Shown here in pieces: positions 24,939 to 34,675 of a stretch of DNA of 35,104 nucleotides (position 1 is the first letter of the stretch; each line of letters starts with the position of its first letter). A program made the position numbers and the translations under genes. The notes under the pieces are model-generated. The model was not told the DNA's origin, ran no database searches, and saw only the letters and a list, made by a program, of their open reading frames with translations. Source of the DNA: Comamonadaceae bacterium (GTDB taxonomy: Bacteria > Pseudomonadota > Gammaproteobacteria > Burkholderiales > Burkholderiaceae_C); NCBI GenBank assembly GCA_011391745.1, contig JAABPX010000041.1:1-35104 (forward strand), given 5' to 3'.

Positions 24939-27715
24939 GCGGGCGGCGGCGCGTCAACGCCCAAAACGTGTTGCCACAAAGCCAGAACCGCCGCGATGTG
25001 CACCGCCATGGACACGGGATCGGCCAGCGCATGCGTTTCATCCAACCGCGCGCGGTGTTGCAGGTGCCGCAAGGTGCGGTAGGCCTGAGAAGCGGCCAAA
25101 CCCATGCCCTCGGGCAACAGGCCTGCGGCCTCGGCGTGGAGCAGCAACGCGGTGTTGCCCAGGTTGGGCCGCAGGCTGGGGTGTTCTCCGGCGTGAGCGA
25201 GCACCAAATGCTGCACCACAAACTCGATGTCCACCATGCCGCCCACGCTGTGTTTGACGTCGAAGGTGCCCGGGCGAATGGGGTGGGCTTGGCGGACTTT
25301 GTCGCGCATGGCACGGATTTCTTGGGCCAAGGCCCCGACATCGCGTTGGGCCGTGATCACCGCTTCGCGCACGGCTTCAAAGCGCTGGGCCAGCGGGGGG
25401 GTGTCGGTGTCCCCCGTGCGGTCAAGGACACACCGCGCCCGCGTCATGGCTTGGTGCTCCCAAGTCCAAGCGGTGTTGCTGCCGCGCTGCTGCTGGTAGT
25501 CGGCGTAAGCGCCAAAGCGACTGACCAGCAGGCCTGCGCTGCCATTGGGGCGCAAGGCGGTGTCGATTTCAAACAAATCGCCTTCCCCTGTTTTAACGGT
25601 AAGCCAATTGATGAGCTTGCGCACAAAGCCGCTGTAGATTTCGCTGGCGTTGTCGTCCTCGTCGTCAAACACAAACACGATGTCCAAATCGCTGCCGTAG
25701 CCCAGCTCTTTGCCACCCAGCTTGCCGTAGCCAATGATGGCGAAGCGGGGCTGTTCACGGTGGCGGTTTTTCAGGCGGCTCCAGCACCACTGAGCGGTCA
25801 CGCGCAACACGGCATCGGCCAAGGCCGACAGGTCATCGGCCACCTCTTCGATGCTCAGCACGCCCTCAACATCGCGGGCCAAGGTGCTGAAGACTTCGGC
25901 GTGGTGGGCGCGGCGCAGCAAATTGAGCAAGGCCTCGTCGTCGTCTTCGCCGGTGCTTTGTAAGGCTCGGCGACGGGCTTCTAACTCGGACTCAAATTGG
26001 GCGGCGTCAAAGCGATCGTGCAGCATGGCCTGACCGGCCAGCTCGTCAATCACCCCCGGGTGCTTGAGCAGGTAGCGGGCGGGCCATTTGGCCGCGCCCA
26101 ACAAACGCAGCAAGCGTTCGTGCACCGAGGGCCGCTCTTGCAGCAAAGCCAAATAGCTGTCGCGCCGCAGCATGGAGTCGATCCAATCCATCCAACGCAG
26201 GGCGCCGGTTTCGCTCACGCGGCCCGCGCCAATCCAATCCCCGGTGCGTTGGATCAAACGGAACAAACGCCCACGGGCCTCATCGCGCAGCGCCAGCACA
26301 CGCGCCTGCGCGCTCCACGCCAGCACCTGTTGCCCAAAGGCGCTGGGCAAGGCCGAGGCCAAGCGGGCGAAGTCCTCGGGTGCCACACCCGGCTTGGTTT
26401 GGCCCGTGCATTGGCCGCCTGGGCATGGGGTGTTGGATTCGCCGCCGAGCAGGGTGTCGAACTCTTGCGCCACCGTTTCGCGGTGGGCGTGCAGGGTTTG
26501 CAAAAATCCCCCCACCTGTGCAAAGCCCATGGTCTGCGCGACCCACAGCAAGTCGGCGTCTTCGGTGGGCATGAGGTGGGTTTGTTGGTCGTCCAAGTAC
26601 TGAATGCGGTGCTCCACTTGGCGCAAAAACACATAGGCCTGCGCCAAGGCTTGGGCGGTTTGCGCCGACATCAGTTGGGCGGTGGCCAGGCGCGGCAGCG
26701 CGTCGAGCGTGGGGCGGCGGCGCAGTTCGGGGAATTGCCCACCGCGCACCACTTGCAGCAGTTGCACGGTGAACTCGATTTCGCGGATGCCGCCGCGTGA
26801 GAGCTTGACGTCGTTGGCCCGACCGGGGTTGCCCGCCGCGCGTTTGGCCGCGTGTTCGCGAATTTGGTGGTGCAACTGGCGCAAGGCCTCAAAAACGTTG
26901 TAATCCAAGTAACGGCGAAACACAAAGGGCAACACCACCGCGCGCAAGGCCTGCGCACGGCCGTCGCGCACGCCGCTGAGGGGCGCCACCACGCGGCTTT
27001 TGAGCCAAGCAAACCGCTCCCACTCGCGGCCCTGCACCACAAAATACGTCTCCAAGGCGTTGAGCGACACCGCCGCAGGTCCAACATTGCCGTTGGGGCG
27101 CAAGGCCAAGTCCACCCGAAACACCAAGCCGTGTTCGGTGCTTTCGCCCACGGTTTGGTGAATGTGTTTGACCAATTTGCCGAAGAACTCGTGGTTGGTG
27201 ATGCGTTGTCGGCCTTGGGCGTTGCCGGTGGTTTCGCCGTCTTGGTCGTACACATAAATCAGGTCAATGTCGCTCGACACATTGAGCTCGCGTGCACCGA
27301 GTTTGCCCATGCCCATGATCCAGCATTGGGCGGGCTGCTCACCCGCCATGGGGATGCCGTGCACTTCACTGAGTTCGTCCATTGCCAAGCGGTGGGCGTG
27401 GTCGAGCGCCAATTCGGCCAACTCGGTCATGGGCTGGGTGATGTCGCTCAAGGCCGCGCCTTGCTCGCAGTCGAGCACCGCCAAACGCTCCAACACCAGG
27501 TGGCGCAACACACGCAAGGCCGCGGGGGTATTCAAGCCCGTGGCCTGCAACGACGCTAACGCCACTTGCATTTGGGCCATGCGCGGCACACCAGCGGGCA
27601 ACTTGTGCAGGTGGTCGGCGTAGCGACGGCGCACGCGAGCCACAAAGCGCGAATGCTCGGCCATGGCGCGAGGCGCTGGGGCGGCGGAATCGGCGGCGGG
27701 GGAGGGGAGCGTCAT
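24935..27715 (-). CDS. glnE: Bifunctional glutamine synthetase adenylyltransferase/deadenylylase
   Basis: Adds and removes AMP on glutamine synthetase in response to PII and glutamine. 926 residues from the ATG at 27715, near the 946 of E. coli. It has two nucleotidyltransferase domains. The N-terminal one (adenylyl-removing) reads IMGMGKLGARELNVSSDIDLIYVYD. The C-terminal one (adenylylating) reads IIGYGKLGGKELGYGSDLDIVFVFDDE. The regulatory helical part lies between and after them (KHPGVIDELAGQAMLHDRF, DVKHSVGGMVDIEFVVQ). It is divergent from yhdP across 23 bp and followed by the rhomboid-like gene with a 4-bp overlap. No Shine-Dalgarno is obvious, so the exact start is slightly uncertain. 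Confidence 0.97.
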   Translation of the reverse strand: MTLPSPAADSAAPAPRAMAEHSRFVARVRRRYADHLHKLPAGVPRMAQMQVALASLQATGLNTPAALRVLRHLVLERLAVLDCEQGAALSDITQPMTELAELALDHAHRLAMDELSEVHGIPMAGEQPAQCWIMGMGKLGARELNVSSDIDLIYVYDQDGETTGNAQGRQRITNHEFFGKLVKHIHQTVGESTEHGLVFRVDLALRPNGNVGPAAVSLNALETYFVVQGREWERFAWLKSRVVAPLSGVRDGRAQALRAVVLPFVFRRYLDYNVFEALRQLHHQIREHAAKRAAGNPGRANDVKLSRGGIREIEFTVQLLQVVRGGQFPELRRRPTLDALPRLATAQLMSAQTAQALAQAYVFLRQVEHRIQYLDDQQTHLMPTEDADLLWVAQTMGFAQVGGFLQTLHAHRETVAQEFDTLLGGESNTPCPGGQCTGQTKPGVAPEDFARLASALPSAFGQQVLAWSAQARVLALRDEARGRLFRLIQRTGDWIGAGRVSETGALRWMDWIDSMLRRDSYLALLQERPSVHERLLRLLGAAKWPARYLLKHPGVIDELAGQAMLHDRFDAAQFESELEARRRALQSTGEDDDEALLNLLRRAHHAEVFSTLARDVEGVLSIEEVADDLSALADAVLRVTAQWCWSRLKNRHREQPRFAIIGYGKLGGKELGYGSDLDIVFVFDDEDDNASEIYSGFVRKLINWLTVKTGEGDLFEIDTALRPNGSAGLLVSRFGAYADYQQQRGSNTAWTWEHQAMTRARCVLDRTGDTDTPPLAQRFEAVREAVITAQRDVGALAQEIRAMRDKVRQAHPIRPGTFDVKHSVGGMVDIEFVVQHLVLAHAGEHPSLRPNLGNTALLLHAEAAGLLPEGMGLAASQAYRTLRHLQHRARLDETHALADPVSMAVHIAAVLALWQHVLGVDAPPPA

Positions 27716-27738
27716 AATTTGAGGTCGCAAGGAAACCC

Positions 27739-30700
27739 ATGTCTGTCTTGAACGTCACTTCGCACCGAAACACCTCATGGATGAAACCCGTGGGGCGCAT
27801 CCTAGCGGGCTTGCTGCTGTTGGTGTTGACGGTGCTGGTGCTGTCTTGGGCCGCTGTGCAGTTTTGGATTGTGCCGCGAATCGACGCTTGGCGTGTGGAC
27901 CTGGAAACCGTGGCCACCCGGGCCTTGGGCTCCACGGTGAAGGTCGGGGCCGTGGACACCCAGGACCGGGGCTGGTGGCGCTCGCCCATTTGGGTGCTGC
28001 GCGATGTGCGGGTGCTCAACCCGCAAGGCCAGAACGCCTTACAACTGGGCCAAGTACAAGCGGCGTTCAGCTGGTCCTCGCTGCTGCGCCAACAGGGCTT
28101 TGACCAGTTGGTGGTGGACAACGCGCAGGTGGATGTCCGGCGCAGCGCCGATGGCCGCTGGTGGGTGGCGGGGTGGGATGTCACGCCCAAAGGCCCCAGC
28201 GATGGCGCAGGCTTGCGCTGGGTGCTGGCGCAATCCGAGCTGGCGTTGCGCCAAGGGCAATTGACCTGGACCGATGAGCTCAACCAACGCGAACCCGTGA
28301 CGCTGAGCGATGTCCAGGTGGCGATTCGCCGCCAAGGGCCGCAGCACACGGCCAGCGTCTCGCTGACCCCGCCACCGGGTTGGGGCGAACGCTGGACCCT
28401 TCAGGCCGACGTGCGTGACACCGTGTGGGGTGATGCGCCGCCCGATCGGCCGTGGGCGCATTGGACGGGCACCGTGCATTGGGATGCGCCCCGCTTGGAT
28501 GCCGCGCCCTGGGCGGCACAAGCGGCGGTGTGGCCTGGTGTGCCCGAGGCGGTTAAACACCTGCAAGGCCACGGCGCTGTGCAGGCATGGCTCAGTTTGG
28601 AGGCCGGGCGGCCCACGGCGGCCTCGGTGCGCCTGGACTGGCCCGAACTCAGCACGCGGGCGGATGCCCAAACGCCCCGCTTGGCCTTGCGCGACGCACA
28701 AGGCCTGTTGCGGGCCGATTGGGCGCAAGGCCTGGGGGTGTCTCTGGAGGGCGTGCGAGCCCGCACCGATGCGGGCTTGCGCGTGGCGATCGAACAGCTC
28801 GATTGGCGGCGCACGGTCAGCGCCGATGGGCGCGAAGCGACCGATCGCTTGGACGCGCGCGGGGTGGACGCGCGTGATTGGGTGGCCTTGTCCCGCGCGT
28901 GGCCCTTGCCCCGTGCGCTGGCGCAAACCCTTGCCCGTTGGCAACCCGCTGCGCAGGTCGACGAACTGAGCGCCCAATGGGCTTGGCGTTTGGACGGTCA
29001 AGCCCCACCCGTTTGGGCCAACACCTACCAAGCGCAGGGCCGCGTGCGCGACATCCGCGCGATCGACGTGGGTGCCCCCGGCTCGCCCGCGCAGCCGGGT
29101 GTGCGCGGCCTGGCCGTGAACTTTGCTGCGAACCAAACGGGGGGACAAGCCCAACTCGACATGGTCGATGGGGCCGTGAGTTTGCCCGGTGTGCTCGACG
29201 AGTCGCTGGTGCCGGTGCAAGCCCTGCAAGCGGGCGTGCGTTGGCGCATCGATGCGCAGGGCCTGCAGGCCGATGTGCGCGGTTTGCGTGTGGCCACACC
29301 CGACTGGCGCGGTGAGCTTCAAGCCCAGTGGCGCACCGCCGTGGCCGACAAGCCCGAAGACCGCTGGCCCGGCGTGCTTGACCTCAAAGCCCAGTTGCAC
29401 GACGTGGCGGTGTCGCGGGTGCACCGTTACCTGCCCAGCGCCGTCTCGCCGGGTGTGCGGCGGTATGTGAAAGAGGCGTTTGTGGCGGGTCAAGCCCCGC
29501 AGGTCTCGATTCGGGTCAAGGGCGATTTGCGCGACTTGCCCTTGGGGCGCGCCAACGCCCAAGGCGTTTTTTTGGTTGAGGCCGACCTCGAACACGTCGA
29601 CTTCGACTACCTGCCGACCTATTTGCAAGCCCCCACCGATGCACCGTGGCCGCGCTTGCAAGAGGCCAGCACGGCCCTGCGATTCGATGGTTTGTCTTTG
29701 GCGGTTGGCCCCATCCAAGCGGCGGTGCAAGGTGCGCCGGGCGTGCGGGTCAGCGACGCGCGGGTGAGCTTGACGGACCTGGCCAGCGGCCCTGTCCGTT
29801 TGTCCGTGAATTTGAACACCCAAGGCCCGTCGCCGTCGTTTTTGCAAGTCGTCAACGGCTCGCCCCTGCATCGCATGACGGGCGGCGTCCTGGCGCAAGC
29901 CCAAGCCAGCGGTGACCTCAGCGGTGCGTTGGCGATGCAAATGCAGTTGGCCGACGACCCGCAACTGCGGGTGCAAGGGCATGTGGCGATGCGCGGCGCG
30001 GACTTGCGGTGGGCACCCCACACACCCATGGCCCAAGCCATTGATGGTCGCATCGACTTCAGCGAAACCGGATTCACCGTGGCCCCCACCCAGGCCCGGC
30101 TATTGGGCGAGGTCTTTCGGGTGCGGGGTGGCACCCAAGCGGTGCCGCGTGGGCAACCGAGTTGGTTGGTGTTCGATGTGGAGGGCCGCTTGAGCGCTCA
30201 AGGTTTGCGTCAGGCCGAACTGGGCGCGGTGTCGCGCTTGGCCAACCACATGACCGGTGCCACGGCGGTGTCCTTGCGCTTGGGTTTGCGCGGCGGCGTG
30301 CCCGAGGTGGACTTGCGTTCCGATTTGGCGGGTCTGGGCTTGAACTTGCCCGCGCCCTTGACCAAAGCCGAGGGCATCGCCTTGCCCTTGCACCTGCACA
30401 GCGCGGTGCAATCGGTGCGGGGCACCCAAGTCACCGGTGACCGCTGGCGCTTGTCCTTGGGTGAAGGCCCAGACCAACGCGCGGGCGCGGATTTGCAGCG
30501 CGACCTCACGTTGCCCCAAGCGTCTTGGCGCGGCCACGCTTGGGTGGGTCAAGCCCCCAGCCAAGCCCCCGCAGCGACGGCAACGGGCTGGGCTTTGGAT
30601 GTGCAGGTGCCGCGTTTGGACGCCGATGCGTGGCTGGCGGTGCTCACCCCGCCCGCCGCCGCGTCCTCTCCCGCCGAGACACGCGCCGGTCCTGCGCCGC

Positions 30701-31824
30701 TTTTGGACACGTCGGCTTGGCCGCAGGTGGTGCGCTTGTCCACCGAGGTGTTGCAGGTCAAGCGGCGCGAGTTGCACGCGGTGGTGGTGGTGGCGCAACA
30801 CGAAACGCTGCGCTGGCGCTTGGACCTGTCGGCCAAAGAAGCCTTGGGCCGGGTGGACTTGAACCTCTCCCCCGATGGGGGCTTGGCCAAGGTGCACGCC
30901 CGTTTGAGCCGCTTGTCGGTGCCCGACGCCAGCCAAGCCGATGTGGAGTCTTTTATTGCACAGCCACTCACCGTGCCCGCCTTGGACGTGGTGATTGAAG
31001 ACATGACCGTCGGGCGCATCGGTTTGGGCCGCGTGGAGGTGGACGCCAGCAACCACGGCGAAGGCGCGCAACAGTCGTGGCAATTGAACCAACTGCGGGT
31101 GACCTTGCCCGAGGGCACCCTCTCGGCTCAGGGTTTGTGGGCCTCGACCTTGGGGCTGGACCCGACCTTGCCCAACAAAAGCACGGTCTTGCAGTTTCAA
31201 CTGGACGTTCGCGACGCGGGGGCCATGCTTGACCGCTTGGGGCAGCCCGGCAATTTGCGCAACGGCCAAGGTTCGGCCAGCGGCTCGGTGGCGTGGGCGG
31301 GCTCGCCCATCACACCGGACGTGGCCAGTTTGTCGGGGCAGTGGCAGTTGCGCCTTGAAAATGGACAGATCCTCAAAATTGAGCCTGGGGCCGGTCGTTT
31401 GCTCGGCATCCTGACCTTGCAGTCCTTGCCAAGGCGCTTTTTGCTCGACTTTCGCGACACCTTTGTGGCGGGCTACGCCTTTGACGACATCAGCGGCCAA
31501 ATCGACATGGCCCAAGGCGTGGCCAGCAGCGACAACCTGCGTTTGCGCAGCATCTTGGCCGACGTGCGCATCAATGGCCAAGTGGACTTGGTGCAACGCA
31601 CACAAGACTTTCGCTTGCGCATCGTGCCCGAGATCAATGTGGGCACCGCTTCGGTGGGCCTGCTGGCGGTCAACCCGGTGCTGGGTCTGAGCACCTTGTT
31701 GGGCCAATTGCTGTTGCGCTCACCCCTGAAGGCTTGGGTGACCCAATACATGCAGGTCACCGGCACTTGGGCGCAGCCACTGGTCACCAAAACGGCGGCC
31801 CCCGCCAGCCCCCAGCCCCAATAA
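27739..31824 (+). CDS. yhdP: YhdP family AsmA-like protein
   Basis: 1361 residues. One N-terminal membrane anchor (ILAGLLLLVLTVLVLSWAAVQFWIV) is followed by a very long periplasmic beta-rich body with AsmA-like repeats. The C-terminal part, including GRLLGILTLQSLPRRFLLDFRDTFVAGYAFDDISGQIDMAQGVASSDNL and GTWAQPLVTK, is typical of the TIGR02099/YhdP family. In E. coli, YhdP, TamB and YdbH together carry phospholipids across the periplasm to the outer membrane. AAGGA precedes the ATG. A Nit-type amidase gene follows after 13 bp. A very long antisense frame (28039-30036) is only a codon-bias shadow. Confidence 0.95.
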   Translation: MSVLNVTSHRNTSWMKPVGRILAGLLLLVLTVLVLSWAAVQFWIVPRIDAWRVDLETVATRALGSTVKVGAVDTQDRGWWRSPIWVLRDVRVLNPQGQNALQLGQVQAAFSWSSLLRQQGFDQLVVDNAQVDVRRSADGRWWVAGWDVTPKGPSDGAGLRWVLAQSELALRQGQLTWTDELNQREPVTLSDVQVAIRRQGPQHTASVSLTPPPGWGERWTLQADVRDTVWGDAPPDRPWAHWTGTVHWDAPRLDAAPWAAQAAVWPGVPEAVKHLQGHGAVQAWLSLEAGRPTAASVRLDWPELSTRADAQTPRLALRDAQGLLRADWAQGLGVSLEGVRARTDAGLRVAIEQLDWRRTVSADGREATDRLDARGVDARDWVALSRAWPLPRALAQTLARWQPAAQVDELSAQWAWRLDGQAPPVWANTYQAQGRVRDIRAIDVGAPGSPAQPGVRGLAVNFAANQTGGQAQLDMVDGAVSLPGVLDESLVPVQALQAGVRWRIDAQGLQADVRGLRVATPDWRGELQAQWRTAVADKPEDRWPGVLDLKAQLHDVAVSRVHRYLPSAVSPGVRRYVKEAFVAGQAPQVSIRVKGDLRDLPLGRANAQGVFLVEADLEHVDFDYLPTYLQAPTDAPWPRLQEASTALRFDGLSLAVGPIQAAVQGAPGVRVSDARVSLTDLASGPVRLSVNLNTQGPSPSFLQVVNGSPLHRMTGGVLAQAQASGDLSGALAMQMQLADDPQLRVQGHVAMRGADLRWAPHTPMAQAIDGRIDFSETGFTVAPTQARLLGEVFRVRGGTQAVPRGQPSWLVFDVEGRLSAQGLRQAELGAVSRLANHMTGATAVSLRLGLRGGVPEVDLRSDLAGLGLNLPAPLTKAEGIALPLHLHSAVQSVRGTQVTGDRWRLSLGEGPDQRAGADLQRDLTLPQASWRGHAWVGQAPSQAPAATATGWALDVQVPRLDADAWLAVLTPPAAASSPAETRAGPAPLLDTSAWPQVVRLSTEVLQVKRRELHAVVVVAQHETLRWRLDLSAKEALGRVDLNLSPDGGLAKVHARLSRLSVPDASQADVESFIAQPLTVPALDVVIEDMTVGRIGLGRVEVDASNHGEGAQQSWQLNQLRVTLPEGTLSAQGLWASTLGLDPTLPNKSTVLQFQLDVRDAGAMLDRLGQPGNLRNGQGSASGSVAWAGSPITPDVASLSGQWQLRLENGQILKIEPGAGRLLGILTLQSLPRRFLLDFRDTFVAGYAFDDISGQIDMAQGVASSDNLRLRSILADVRINGQVDLVQRTQDFRLRIVPEINVGTASVGLLAVNPVLGLSTLLGQLLLRSPLKAWVTQYMQVTGTWAQPLVTKTAAPASPQPQ

Positions 31825-31837
31825 GGAGGAGCGTTAC

Positions 31838-32644
31838 ATGTTGGTTGCAGCGGTTCAAATGGTCTCGGGTCCGGACGTGGCCGCCAATCTGGCGCAAGCC
31901 CAGCACTGGGTGGCCCAGGCCGCACAAGCGGGTGCCGAGTTGGTGGTGTTGCCCGAGTATTTTTGTTTCATGGGCCACCAAGACGCCGACAAGCTGGCCT
32001 TGGCCGAGCCGCATGGGCAAGGCCCCATTCAATCGGCTTTGTCGGCTTGGGCGCGGCAATACGGCGTGTGTTTGGTGGGGGGCACCCTGCCCATGGCCAC
32101 CAACGATCCCCTGCACGTGGCCAACGCCAGTTGTGTGTTTGACCGGCAAGGCCGCGCCTTGAGCCGCTACGACAAAATTCACCTCTTTCGTTACGACAAC
32201 GGTCGCGAAGCCTACGACGAATCGGCGGTGCTGGCCGCGGGCGACACCCCCACCGCGTGGGACATGACCGACCACAGCGGCCAAGCGTGGCGCGTGGGCA
32301 TGAGCATTTGTTACGACCTGCGTTTTGGCGAGCTGTACCGGGCATTGGCCGCCGACGTGCTGCTGGTGCCCGCCGCCTTCACCCACACCACCGGCCAAGC
32401 CCATTGGGAGGTGTTGCTGCGGGCCCGTGCCATCGAAAACCAAGCCTTTGTGATCGCCAGTGCCCAAGGCGGCGTGCACAACAACGGCCGACGCACCTGG
32501 GGCCACAGCATGGTCGTTGACCCGTGGGGCCAGGTCTTGGCGCTGCACGCCGAGGGGCCTGGTCTTGCCATGGCCCACATCGACCCGGCCCGCTTGCGTG
32601 CTGTGCGCAGCCAGCTCCCGGCCTTGCAGCACCGCCGTTTGTGA
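31838..32644 (+). CDS. Nit-type carbon-nitrogen hydrolase (probable deaminated glutathione amidase)
   Basis: 268 residues. The catalytic triad of the nitrilase superfamily is visible: Glu in VLPEYFCFMG, Lys in YDKIHLF, Cys in GMSICYDLRFGELYR. The sequence resembles Nit1-type proteins, which hydrolyse deaminated glutathione formed by side reactions of transaminases. A strong AAGGAGGAG ribosome-binding site precedes the ATG. The yhdP-nit pairing is recurrent in Betaproteobacteria as far as I recall. Its TGA overlaps the ATG of the histidine kinase (TGATG). Confidence 0.92.
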   Translation: MLVAAVQMVSGPDVAANLAQAQHWVAQAAQAGAELVVLPEYFCFMGHQDADKLALAEPHGQGPIQSALSAWARQYGVCLVGGTLPMATNDPLHVANASCVFDRQGRALSRYDKIHLFRYDNGREAYDESAVLAAGDTPTAWDMTDHSGQAWRVGMSICYDLRFGELYRALAADVLLVPAAFTHTTGQAHWEVLLRARAIENQAFVIASAQGGVHNNGRRTWGHSMVVDPWGQVLALHAEGPGLAMAHIDPARLRAVRSQLPALQHRRL

Positions 32645-34668
32645 TGACGCACCCCTCCAACGCGGCGCAGGCGTGGCCCTACCCACGACGCTGGTGGCTG
32701 GCGGGTTTGTTGTTGCTGGCCTTACTCACTGGGCTGTTGGGTGTGTTGGTGTTTTTGGCGCGCGAGTACGAAGCGGCGCGTGAGCAAGACGACTTGTCGC
32801 GCGACGTCGAGGCCATCGCCAACGACATGCGCAGCGAACTCACCCGCAACACACAAACCGTGCAGCTCTTAAACAGCGCCGACCCGAACAGCGCACTCTG
32901 GCAGCAGCGCGCCGAGCGTTTGCTGCAAAGCCACCGCGCCTTGGTGCGCTTGGAATGGCGCGACCCCGACATGGCCCTGCTGGCCAGCAGCAACACGCCG
33001 TTTTTGGGCGCTTTGTTTCAAACCTTGCCCCGCGACCAAGCCCTGCCCGACATTCGCCGAGCGTGTGACGCCGCCTCGCGCATCAGCGGCCCGAGTTACT
33101 CCAGCAACTACTTTTGGCCAACGGCGGGCGGGCGCGGTTTGGCCTTGATGGAGATGTGTTTGCCCATTGCGCAATCGGGCACTCCCAAAGGTTTTCTGGT
33201 GGCCACGTACAGCCTGGCGGGCATGATGGCTGAGTGGGCCAACACGTCTTTGCTGCGTGGCCGAGGCTTGGCCTTCACCGAAGCCGATGGCACCCGCTTG
33301 AGCTTGCATGCCACCGTGCCCGGTGGGCGTGAGTTGATGTTGGCCGGCGCCCTGTTGGATTTGCCGGGCCACACCTTGCAACTGCAACTGCAAAGCCCGC
33401 GCCGACCCTTGGGCCTGTTCCCCAATGTGCTGACGGCCGTGGTGGGCGCTTTGTCTTTGTCGTTGTTGGTGGTGTTGGCGTTTTTGGCCCACGACATGCG
33501 CCGACGTTGGCGCGCCGAACGCGAACTCGCCGAGGCCCTGGCCTTTCGCAAGGCCATGGAAAACTCCCTCGTCACCGGCTTGCGCGCGCGCGACATGCAG
33601 GGCCGTTTGACCTATGTGAACCCGGCGTTTTGTGACATGGTGGGTTTGCCCCCCGAGCAGTTGCTTGGCTCGGGTTTGCCTGCCCCATATTGGCCCGACG
33701 AGCTGCTCGACGTGTACCAACAACGGCAAGCGGTGCGCCTGGCCGGTCAAGCCTTGCCACGCGAGGGCTTTGAGTCGATGTTCCAGCGCAGCGACGGCAC
33801 ACGTTTTCCGGTGCTCATCATTGAGGCCCCGCTGATCGACGCACACGGCACACAAACCGGCTGGATGAGTGCCGTGCTCGACCTGAGCGAGCAGCGCCGC
33901 GTGGAAGAGCTCAACCGCGCCCAGCAAGACCGCTTACAAGCCACCGCCCGTTTGGCCATGATGGGCGAGATGGCCTCCTTGCTCAGCCACGAACTCAACC
34001 AACCCTTGGCCGCCATTGCCAGCTACGCCAACGGCTCGCTCAATCTGTTGGCCGATCCGCAGCGCGGTGACGACGGCTTGCCCAGCGCCATGCGCCAAAT
34101 CGTTGCGCAGGCCGACCGAGCGGCGCGGGTCATCAAAAGTGTGTCGGACTTTGTGCGCCGACGCGAACAGGTTCGCGAGGCGGTGAACGCCGCCGATCTG
34201 CTGGAATCGATACAGCCTTTGTTGGCCTTACAAGCCAGCAAATTGGGCATTCGTGTGCTCATCAATGTGCAAGCCGGTGTGCCGCCGGTGGTGTGTGACC
34301 GCACCATGGTGGAACAGGTGTTGTTGAACTTGGCGCGCAACGGCATGCAAGCCATGCCCCATGGCGACCCCCCGGCGCGCAGCGGCTGGCGGGTCTTGAG
34401 CCTGTCGGTGCAAGCCGTCACGCCCGAGGCCTCGGCGGCTCGGCGTTGGGTGGAGTTTGCGGTGACCGATCACGGACAAGGCCTGTCCGAAGCGGCGAAA
34501 ACGCAATTGTTCATCCCGTTTTTCACCACCAAGGCCGACGGCATGGGCCTGGGCTTGAGCCTGTGCCGCACCGTCATTGAGCAGCACGCGGGGGAATTGA
34601 CGCACGCGCCGGTGCTGCCACGCGGCACGGTGTTTCGCTTTCGCCTGCCCGCCGCGCCCGCACTATGA
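32644..34668 (+). CDS. PAS-domain sensor histidine kinase (FixL/DctB-like)
   Basis: 674 residues from the ATG at 32644. The first membrane segment is at about 17-40. A periplasmic sensor domain of some 215 residues follows, then a second membrane segment at about 260-283. A PAS domain spans about 299-415. The H-box has His449 in SLLSHELNQPLAAIASYANG, with FixL/DctB-type spelling. The ATPase domain has an N-box-like NLARNGMQAM, G1 VTDHGQGL and G2 GMGLGLSL. The preceding gene's TGA overlaps its ATG. A FixJ-type regulator follows after 7 bp, its likely partner. The periplasmic ligand is unknown; kinases of this build often sense small organic acids. Confidence 0.92.
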   Translation: MTHPSNAAQAWPYPRRWWLAGLLLLALLTGLLGVLVFLAREYEAAREQDDLSRDVEAIANDMRSELTRNTQTVQLLNSADPNSALWQQRAERLLQSHRALVRLEWRDPDMALLASSNTPFLGALFQTLPRDQALPDIRRACDAASRISGPSYSSNYFWPTAGGRGLALMEMCLPIAQSGTPKGFLVATYSLAGMMAEWANTSLLRGRGLAFTEADGTRLSLHATVPGGRELMLAGALLDLPGHTLQLQLQSPRRPLGLFPNVLTAVVGALSLSLLVVLAFLAHDMRRRWRAERELAEALAFRKAMENSLVTGLRARDMQGRLTYVNPAFCDMVGLPPEQLLGSGLPAPYWPDELLDVYQQRQAVRLAGQALPREGFESMFQRSDGTRFPVLIIEAPLIDAHGTQTGWMSAVLDLSEQRRVEELNRAQQDRLQATARLAMMGEMASLLSHELNQPLAAIASYANGSLNLLADPQRGDDGLPSAMRQIVAQADRAARVIKSVSDFVRRREQVREAVNAADLLESIQPLLALQASKLGIRVLINVQAGVPPVVCDRTMVEQVLLNLARNGMQAMPHGDPPARSGWRVLSLSVQAVTPEASAARRWVEFAVTDHGQGLSEAAKTQLFIPFFTTKADGMGLGLSLCRTVIEQHAGELTHAPVLPRGTVFRFRLPAAPAL

Positions 34669-34675
34669 TTCGCCC

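Noticed and set aside
28039..30036. 665-codon minus-strand open frame opposite yhdP
   Set aside because: His/Arg/Gly-rich translation without any recognisable motif, fully antisense to a convincing YhdP protein; a GC-bias shadow.
30100..31707. 535-codon minus-strand open frame opposite yhdP
   Set aside because: Same composition artefact (Gln/His/Gly-rich), no domain, no plausible start context.
32869..33927. 352-codon minus-strand open frame opposite the PAS kinase gene
   Set aside because: Gln/Ala/His-rich, no motif, entirely covered by a well-supported kinase gene.
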